Assembly (NCBI GenBank): GCA_022424905.1
Contig: JAKMGP010000014.1
Location: 1 to 51,549 of the forward strand
Reading direction: 5' to 3'
Source of the DNA: Akkermansiaceae bacterium
GTDB taxonomy: Bacteria; Verrucomicrobiota; Verrucomicrobiia; Verrucomicrobiales; Akkermansiaceae
DNA length: 51,549 nt
Part shown: positions 46,241 through 51,549 of the stretch, in pieces
Position numbering within the stretch: the first letter of the stretch is position 1
Layout of the letters: each line of letters begins with the position of its first letter
Program-made: the position numbers and the translations under genes
Notes under the pieces: model-generated
Told to the model about the DNA's origin: nothing
Database searches by the model: none
Seen by the model: only the letters and a program-made list of their open reading frames with translations

Positions 46241-47080
46241 TTAAGCCTGCTGTGCAAGTGGAAAGCGGGCGATTCCATTAAGATCATTTCCTATCAGGAC
46301 CTTGGTGAGTCCAGCCTCCCGAAGAAATCCGGCTACGATTTCGCCTTGATCATAGCCGACCTCCAGAGCTACGAGCCCTCCGGTATTAAGATAGGTGGTG
46401 CACTCGGCACAGAAGAGGCGGAGGAGATCGAGTCCATCTGAACCGCTGAAAAGGGCCATTTCGGGATCATGAAGGACCTCGGGCTCGAGTTTTGCACGCT
46501 CGCCCTCTGCGATATAGGGGAGGTTGGCCACGATGAGATCAAAGGTTCCTGTGATACTGGAGAAGAGATTGCTCTCAATCAGCGTTGCCTTGACTTCGAG
46601 GGCCTTGCGGTTTTGTTCACAAAGTGAGAGGGCATCTGTGGATAAGTCTGCTAGCGTAAGTTGTTCACAGTCTGATCCTAAGTCTTTTGAAAGGGTAAGT
46701 CCAAGGACGCCGGAGCCACAACCGACATCCAGAATACGAGCAGGTTTTGTGAGTAATTGCTTTTTTACGAGGTCGACTAGCTCTTCGGTTTCGGGACGGG
46801 GGATCAGGGCGCGGTGATCGCAGTAGAATTCGTAATTACCAAAGTGAACAACCTTGTTTATATGTTGAAGTGGAACGTTTTCGCTACGTTTCTTTAGTTT
46901 TTTTCTAAGCGAGGCTAGCGCTGTTTTATCGAGGGGTTGATCGAAGCGAAGGTAAAGATCCATCCGCTTAATACCCAATTCATAAGCGACCATGAGTTCC
47001 ATGTTGAGCCGTGGTTCGGCGATCCCTTTCTTGTCTAGAAAGGAGGTTCCTTTCTCGAGGACATCGAGGATGGTTGTCAT
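46241..47080 (-). CDS. prmC: Release factor glutamine methyltransferase PrmC
   Basis: Methylates the glutamine of the GGQ motif in release factors using S-adenosylmethionine. A 279-residue protein. The N-terminal helical domain (1-75) is followed by a class I methyltransferase core: ILDVGCGSGVLGLTLSKDL (SAM site, about 117-135), and the substrate site VANLPYIAEGE, which is NLPY here in place of NPPY. Other family features are HRALIPRPETEELVD (about 87-101), EPEVLHDPEMALFSGSDGLD and GGLVALEVGYDQGE. It lies 51 bases downstream of prfA, whose product is its substrate, the standard bacterial pairing. Confidence 0.94.
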   Translation of the reverse strand: MTTILDVLEKGTSFLDKKGIAEPRLNMELMVAYELGIKRMDLYLRFDQPLDKTALASLRKKLKKRSENVPLQHINKVVHFGNYEFYCDHRALIPRPETEELVDLVKKQLLTKPARILDVGCGSGVLGLTLSKDLGSDCEQLTLADLSTDALSLCEQNRKALEVKATLIESNLFSSITGTFDLIVANLPYIAEGERAKLEPEVLHDPEMALFSGSDGLDLLRLFCAECTTYLNTGGLVALEVGYDQGEIVAGFLREAGLTKVLIGNDLNGIARFPLAQQA

Positions 47081-47131
47081 AGTGAAGCTTGCAATTCTTA
47101 TGTGAATAAGTTGTGAATGAATGTTAGGAGC

Positions 47132-48208
47132 TTATCCTAACTCCTCTTCTGCAAGGCGTTGCTCCATTTCCGCTTTTTGGAGGTGGTCGGTGAATTCGTT
47201 AATGTCGCCGGTCATGATTCCTTCCATATTGTGGGAGGTGTGATTGATTCGGTGATCTGTAACGCGGGATTGAGGAAAGTTGTAGGTGCGGATTTTCTCG
47301 GAACGGTCACCTGAGCCGATCAGAGATTTTCGTTGAGCCGAGTAGCTTTCTTGAGCTTCGCGTTGGGCAGCTTCAAAGAGTTTGGCACGCAGGATTTGCA
47401 GGGCTTTTTCTTTGTTCTGAGTTTGGGATCGACCATCCTGGGACTTGACCTGAATACCGGTTGGGAGGTGGGTCACTTGTACTGCGGAGTCGGTGGTGTT
47501 AACGTGCTGCCCTCCGGGGCCACCAGAACGAGTCGCCTGAATGTGTAGTTCGTCAGGCTTAAGTTGAACATCGACCTCTTCGGCTTCTGGTAGAACCGCG
47601 ATAGTTACTGTGGAAGTGTGAATACGACCTTGAGTTTCGGTTGCGGGAACGCGCTGAACGCGGTGGACACCGGATTCGTATTTCAGGTAGCGAAAAACTT
47701 CCTCACCAGTGATTTTGAGAACTACCTCTTTATAACCACCAACGTCGGAAGGAGAGCTTTCAAGGTGCTCACATTTCCAGCCCCGCTTTTCAGTGTAGCG
47801 CTGATAGAGGTTCATGAGCTCGCCGGCGAAGAGGGAAGCTTCGTCGCCTCCGGCACCGGCTCGAATTTCTAGAAGAGCGTCGCGATCCTCAGTTTCGTCT
47901 TTTGGAAGGAGTGCGTATTGGACTTCTTGGGCTAAAACCTCGTGACGCTCTCGGAGAGCGGGAAGTTCCTCTTCAGCCATAGCGGAAAATTCCTCATCAT
48001 CCTCCTTGGCAAGTTCCTCGTTTCCTTCGATATCGTTTGTGACTTGCTGGAATTCATCCCAGAGCCCCATGAGCTTTTTGAGAGAGCGGTGCTCCCGCAT
48101 GTATTGAGTCGAGTTCCTCTGGTCGTTAAAAAACCCCGGATCTTCCATGAGTTTTTCAATCTCGGTAAGGCGTGCTTTGCGTTTTTCGATGAGCGTTCCG
48201 TAATCCAT
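47132..48208 (-). CDS. prfA: Peptide chain release factor 1
   Basis: Ends translation at UAG and UAA codons. A 358-residue factor of normal length. The PAT-type tripeptide that reads stop codons lies in HRVQRVPATETQGRIHTST (near 186-204), which marks RF1, not RF2. The catalytic GGQ, in TRSGGPGGQHVNTTDSAVQV (about 229-248), is intact. The stretch IRTYNFPQSRVTDHRINHT near the end is also typical. It starts at ATG 48208 with no clear ribosome site and probably leads a prfA-prmC-murA operon. Confidence 0.97.
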   Translation of the reverse strand: MDYGTLIEKRKARLTEIEKLMEDPGFFNDQRNSTQYMREHRSLKKLMGLWDEFQQVTNDIEGNEELAKEDDEEFSAMAEEELPALRERHEVLAQEVQYALLPKDETEDRDALLEIRAGAGGDEASLFAGELMNLYQRYTEKRGWKCEHLESSPSDVGGYKEVVLKITGEEVFRYLKYESGVHRVQRVPATETQGRIHTSTVTIAVLPEAEEVDVQLKPDELHIQATRSGGPGGQHVNTTDSAVQVTHLPTGIQVKSQDGRSQTQNKEKALQILRAKLFEAAQREAQESYSAQRKSLIGSGDRSEKIRTYNFPQSRVTDHRINHTSHNMEGIMTGDINEFTDHLQKAEMEQRLAEEELG

Positions 48209-48464
48209 GAGAGGGTGCGAACCTCTTGGTTTTTGGAGAAGAGGTCAAGGGTTGGCTTTGTTAGCTTGGATTTTGACGAAGCTTGCTCAGCCGGATTAGG
48301 CGTAGGTGTGCTTTTTCGACATAAATCAATCGGACCGGGGCAAGTTGTGCCTTGGAAGACAGTCGAGGTGAAGAAAAATGGGATTTCTGTCTATTTCGGT
48401 CTTGCAACGGCGCGGGACTGAATTTATTCCTCCGCCGCACGCTTTTAAGCGTAAATAAGGATCC

Positions 48465-48539
48465 AGTCCCATGGTGTAATTGGTAACACAGCTGATTTTG
48501 GTTCAGTCATTCAAGGTTCGAGTCCTTGTGGGACTGCCA
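48465..48539 (+). tRNA. trnQ: tRNA-Gln (anticodon TTG)
   Basis: A full cloverleaf is readable. The acceptor stem is AGTCCCA with TGGGACT. The D arm GTGT/ACAC has AATTGGTA in its loop, and the anticodon stem is GCTGA/TCAGT with loop TTTTGGT, giving anticodon TTG (reads CAA and, with modification, CAG). The T arm is CAAGG/CCTTG with loop TTCGAGT. Discriminator G and an encoded CCA end it. It is a lone tRNA on the plus strand between prfA and the S10 peptidase, both on the minus strand. Confidence 0.96.
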
Positions 48540-48540
48540 T

Positions 48541-48564
48541 TCTTCCCTCAGAGATTCTGGAAGA
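48541..48564. other. Bulged hairpin right after tRNA-Gln
   Basis: TCTTC (48541-48545) and CAGA (48549-48552) pair with TCTG and GAAGA (48556-48564), with a 3-base bulge and a GAT loop. No T run follows on either strand. It may help end or process the tRNA transcript or the convergent peptidase transcript. Confidence 0.3.
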
Positions 48565-48576
48565 TGGCAAAGATTT

Positions 48577-50037
48577 CTATTTAATGAAATCGACTAGATC
48601 TGTGCGCATCTTTTCGAGGTCTGGCTGGTTGAGGTAGAACATGTGCCCGGCCTCATACCATGTAAACTTGATCGCCTTTCGGCGCTCGTTGGGGATATTG
48701 AAAAGATGATCAATAGAATATTGCATGTTGGCTGGTGGAGTTGCCAAGTCGGTGTAGCCGCACATTACAAGTATTCTAAGATCAGGGTTTTCGCGCATCG
48801 CTGATTCAAGGTTACGTGCCATATTGACCACACTGTTGCTGGTTCCCCAATCCCACGGACGGACGTCGCTCGTGAGGATCTTATAGGGATGGTGGCCTTC
48901 CCAACCGAGATCTCGGCTAAGGTAGTCGTTAATGGCTGTCGAAAAGGCTCCATAGGCTACAGAGTAGGAGGGATCATAACTCGCATAATCGCTTTCTGGA
49001 GAAGTTGATGGCCAAGCAATGCGCGCGTCGAAGCGACCGAGAACTTTGCTTTCGTCCCGAAGAAGTTCTTTGCGAAACCTCGTAGAAGAGAGACGTAGGT
49101 TTGTTTCGACGAAAAGGGAAGCAGGCAGACCGGTAAACTTGGCCATTTGGTCAGCGACTGATTTTTTTTCTTTAGCGGAGATCGCGGCGCCCTTTAAAAG
49201 TGCTTGTGAGTAGGTGCCAAACGCAAAGGCACGGGCTTGTTCGACGAGTTCATTCCGATTACCTTGGATCTTTTGGTGATAGTGGGAGGTAGCTGTGAGG
49301 CCAGGAAAGAAGACTGAATAGCTTAGGTCATCGGCAACGTTGGATCGAAGAGTTCGGAAGTCGATGAGAGAGGAAAGAAGAACAACCCCGTTGAGTGACA
49401 TGCCAAATTCATCTTGCAAGTGATCGGCAAGACCGGCCGCGCGAATGCCACCGTAGCTCTCACCAAGGAGATATTTTGGAGAGGCCCATCGGTCGTTTTC
49501 GGTCACCCATCGGCGTATGAAATCGCCAACCGAGCGGATGTCTCCATTGACTCCGTGGAATTCGGCAGCCTTCGTTTTGCCTTCGGCACGTGAAAATCCA
49601 GTCGAGACCGGGTCGATAAAAACAATATCAGCGACATCAAGAATTGATTGGGGGTTTTCTTTAATGATAAGGGGAGGAGGAAGGGTTTTTGTGCCGTCTG
49701 GAGTGGTCGGAACAATGCGCGGGCCAAGGGCTCCCATGTGAAGCCATACCGCCGATGACCCGGGGCCTCCATTAAAGGCGAAGACAATTGGGCGTTTGTG
49801 GCGATCGCTCATACCGATGCGCTCGTAGGCGACGTGGAAAATCGAAGCGCGGTCTTCGTCCTTTGCAGTTTTGAGGGAGAGAGTGGAAGCGGTGACCTTG
49901 TAGTCAATTTTTTTACCGGCAATGGTGACAGCATCTTGTTTGCTTACAACGCTTGGAAAATCGTCTTTGTTCTCTTCCTTATTATTTTCTTGGGCGTGGA
50001 GGAGGGTGAAAAGGAGAGGGAGTAGGACAAAACGCAT
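48577..50037 (-). CDS. Secreted serine carboxypeptidase (peptidase family S10)
   Basis: A 486-residue exported peptidase that removes C-terminal amino acids at acidic pH. The frame is open to 50115, but that part overlaps a terminator; ATG 50037 begins a signal peptide (MRFVLLPLLFTLLHAQ). The oxyanion region is FAFNGGPGSSAVWLHMGALG. The nucleophile is Ser194 in LLGESYGGIRAAG. The acid is Asp in CGYTDLATPP and the base His in YEAGHMFYLNQP. VADIVFIDPVSTGFSRA is a family signature. S10 enzymes are mainly eukaryotic but occur in Acidobacteria, Planctomycetes and Verrucomicrobia. The site is complete, so it is probably active in the periplasm or outside the cell. Confidence 0.93.
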   Translation of the reverse strand: MRFVLLPLLFTLLHAQENNKEENKDDFPSVVSKQDAVTIAGKKIDYKVTASTLSLKTAKDEDRASIFHVAYERIGMSDRHKRPIVFAFNGGPGSSAVWLHMGALGPRIVPTTPDGTKTLPPPLIIKENPQSILDVADIVFIDPVSTGFSRAEGKTKAAEFHGVNGDIRSVGDFIRRWVTENDRWASPKYLLGESYGGIRAAGLADHLQDEFGMSLNGVVLLSSLIDFRTLRSNVADDLSYSVFFPGLTATSHYHQKIQGNRNELVEQARAFAFGTYSQALLKGAAISAKEKKSVADQMAKFTGLPASLFVETNLRLSSTRFRKELLRDESKVLGRFDARIAWPSTSPESDYASYDPSYSVAYGAFSTAINDYLSRDLGWEGHHPYKILTSDVRPWDWGTSNSVVNMARNLESAMRENPDLRILVMCGYTDLATPPANMQYSIDHLFNIPNERRKAIKFTWYEAGHMFYLNQPDLEKMRTDLVDFIK

Positions 50038-50100
50038 GGGAGGATGATGGAGTAAAGAAGGGGCTGTGCAACATGGGATTTGGGTAACAGGGCTGCTTTT

Positions 50101-50137
50101 TAAAAAGAAAGCCACACCCCTCTCGAGGTGTGGCTTT
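50101..50137 (-). terminator. Rho-independent terminator after the propeller-type gene
   Basis: AAAGCCACACC (50108-50118) pairs with GGTGTGGCTTT (50127-50137), an 11-base-pair stem. Read on the minus strand, T-rich sequence follows. It ends the transcript of the gene at 50158-51549 before the S10 peptidase gene. Confidence 0.82.
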
Positions 50138-50157
50138 AAGATTGAAGCGCCGCCCGG

Positions 50158-51549
50158 TTACTCAGGGATCTCGTTGAGAGTGTAGTAAACGTCCGGGTGC
50201 CAGAGAGAATCTCCTTTGGCTGATTTTAGTCCGCCGAGTTTGAAGTGATGGACGTGGCCGCGCACGCGTCCAGAAACCTTCAAGTTGATAGATTTTCGGT
50301 CAGGTGAGACGGTGATAGAGTCAATTTTAGGGGTGACCTTGTCGACCTCAGGGCTTCCGTATCCACTTTTGTAAATGTAGGTCCAAGCCTCACAGGCGTA
50401 TGATTTTATATCTCTGGCAGAGGCTGCGTTGATTGGCTCGGTGAAGGTGATGGTGAAACCATCTCGCTTTGCGTGCATCTCGTGCATTTCGAAGGGCGTT
50501 TTACCAGTCCAGCGCACCCGTTCGAAGGTGAAGTTTTTGCCGCCTCGGGCACCCCATCCACGATTTGTTCCACCAACGAAGAGCGTCGCGTCATCACCCA
50601 TCCGAGCTGGAACGATTCCAGAGCGAAAATCTTCGAGATATTTCCAAACAGCCCCTTGGTAGAGTCCTTTGACCTTTTCTAGGTAGACGCGTTGGACTTG
50701 GGAGTGGGTCTGCTCTCCGACGAGAACCTGTCCCTCGAATGGACCGAATTTCCCTTTTGTGCTATCATAGATGACGGCAGTTGGGGACTGGCCGACTTTG
50801 CCGTGTGGCAAGATGATCGCGGGCGGAATGATCCGCTTATCCTTGTCGTGTTCGATGACCATCCGTGAATCGCTTTTTGGATTCGGGGGCTTTTCCATGC
50901 CGTCCACGAGATCAACGTATCTGTTACCGGTTGGGTTGCCCATGAAGCCGCCGGGCTTGAGCCATTTGAGCGAAGAAGATCCATTCCAGAGTCCTTGGTT
51001 ATCGGTGTAAAATGCGTCGCCTGCTTGGTTGAATCCGATTCCGCCCGGAGAACGAATACCAGGGCAGGTCGGAGTAGCTGTGCCATCGAGATTGTAGCGA
51101 TAACACCATCCACGCCACGGAGATTTCTGGCTCGCACCACCCGAACCAGTGAGGCAATGAACGACCCAAATATCCCCGTTTTTATCGGGATTAGAGCCAA
51201 AATTATACTCGTGGTAGTCACCATCGATTCCCCAGTGGTGAGTGACAGTCTCGAAATTGTCCGCTCTACCGTCACCGTCAGTATCCGTGAGTTTTGTGAT
51301 TTCGGGGCGCTGAGTGACAAAAAGTGACCCGTCTCGGTAGAACATTCCGAGAGGCTCATGCAGGCCTCGCGCGTAGAGAGTCCATGTGACCTTTGAGAGA
51401 TCTTTTCCATAGGCGCCTTCGCAGACCCAGATGTCACCGCGTCGGGAGGAAACTGCGACCTTCTTGTCAGGCATTATGGCGATTCCACCAAGCTCGAGAA
51501 CCTCGCCTTCCGGCATTGGGATTTCTTCACGAAGGTAGAATTCAGGTTG
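50158..51549 (-). CDS. PVC-type sugar-dehydrogenase-like beta-propeller protein, N-terminus cut by the window edge
   Basis: The frame is open to the window end (463 codons) and the visible sequence starts ...QPEFYLREEIPMPEGEVLEL, so the start lies outside. An ATG at 51516 is internal to the conserved region and is not the start. The visible part looks like a six-bladed propeller of the PQQ/sorbosone dehydrogenase-like type: VAVSSRRGDIWVCEGAYG, LGMFYRDGSLFVTQRPEITK, LTDTDGDGRADNFETV (a calcium-loop-like turn), HEYNFGSNPDKNGDIWVV, GGIGFNQAGDAFYTDNQG and VGEQTHSQVQRVYLEKV. A C-terminal beta domain ends it. Such proteins are often secreted and sometimes carry a cytochrome c or Ig domain; substrate unknown. 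A terminator follows at 50101-50137. Confidence 0.8.
   Translation of the reverse strand, partial: QPEFYLREEIPMPEGEVLELGGIAIMPDKKVAVSSRRGDIWVCEGAYGKDLSKVTWTLYARGLHEPLGMFYRDGSLFVTQRPEITKLTDTDGDGRADNFETVTHHWGIDGDYHEYNFGSNPDKNGDIWVVHCLTGSGGASQKSPWRGWCYRYNLDGTATPTCPGIRSPGGIGFNQAGDAFYTDNQGLWNGSSSLKWLKPGGFMGNPTGNRYVDLVDGMEKPPNPKSDSRMVIEHDKDKRIIPPAIILPHGKVGQSPTAVIYDSTKGKFGPFEGQVLVGEQTHSQVQRVYLEKVKGLYQGAVWKYLEDFRSGIVPARMGDDATLFVGGTNRGWGARGGKNFTFERVRWTGKTPFEMHEMHAKRDGFTITFTEPINAASARDIKSYACEAWTYIYKSGYGSPEVDKVTPKIDSITVSPDRKSINLKVSGRVRGHVHHFKLGGLKSAKGDSLWHPDVYYTLNEIPE

Noticed and set aside
48310..48421. Short plus-strand coding-like stretch between prfA and tRNA-Gln
   Set aside because: About 37 codons from a GTG without a ribosome site or known similarity; the longer frame is antisense to prfA.
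51514..51516. ATG at 51516 as the start of the propeller-type gene
   Set aside because: The reading frame continues with conserved-looking sequence to the window end, so the true start is outside.

Overview
This window reads as a chromosomal segment of a Verrucomicrobiota bacterium (probably class Verrucomicrobiae). Three kinds of evidence point there: a small secreted protein with a PEP-CTERM-type tail, giant secreted proteins built from CotH, lamin-tail and LamG modules, and a fragment of the sugar-dehydrogenase-like propeller family common in the PVC group. The kdsA-lptCAB genes show a Gram-negative, Kdo-containing outer membrane. Few start codons have a recognisable Shine-Dalgarno sequence. 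No phage, insertion sequence, CRISPR array or plasmid function is visible, so this is core genome with an accessory layer of secreted proteins.

Layout, left half. Positions 1-1902 hold two divergent ammonium transporter genes, the left one cut by the window edge. Back-to-back sigma-54-type promoters lie between them. A primary-like sigma factor and a DUF2071 gene follow. Next come thrS, infC (probably starting at an AUA codon) and a HAD phosphatase. On the minus strand lies a compact envelope operon, DUF1844-kdsA-lptC-lptA-lptB. Diverging from it is a chaperone block, dnaK-groES-groEL, with a full match to a sigma-54 promoter in front of dnaK. A secreted-protein block follows: a PEP-CTERM protein, a 1302-residue CotH/lamin-tail protein and a LamG protein. 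Then come a membrane-anchored TPR protein, comEC, and alr convergent with comEC.

Layout, right half. A hotdog thioesterase and gpmI are followed by a GT4 glycosyltransferase diverging from a GH31 alpha-glucosidase. A minus-strand series holds an alpha/beta hydrolase, a SirB1-like protein, an SGNH plus alpha/beta-hydrolase fusion, a six-helix membrane protein, creC-creB, priA, a second giant LamG/CotH protein, murA, prmC and prfA. A lone tRNA-Gln, a secreted S10 carboxypeptidase and a truncated propeller-type protein close the window.

How the parts work together. Housekeeping functions dominate: translation (thrS, infC, prfA, prmC, tRNA-Gln), envelope building (kdsA, lptABC, murA, alr), protein folding, replication restart and uptake (priA, comEC), and central or glycogen-type carbon metabolism (gpmI, GT4, GH31). 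The most interesting regulatory signal is the set of three sigma-54-type promoters. Two serve the ammonium transporters, as nitrogen control would predict. One sits in front of dnaK, which would be unusual.
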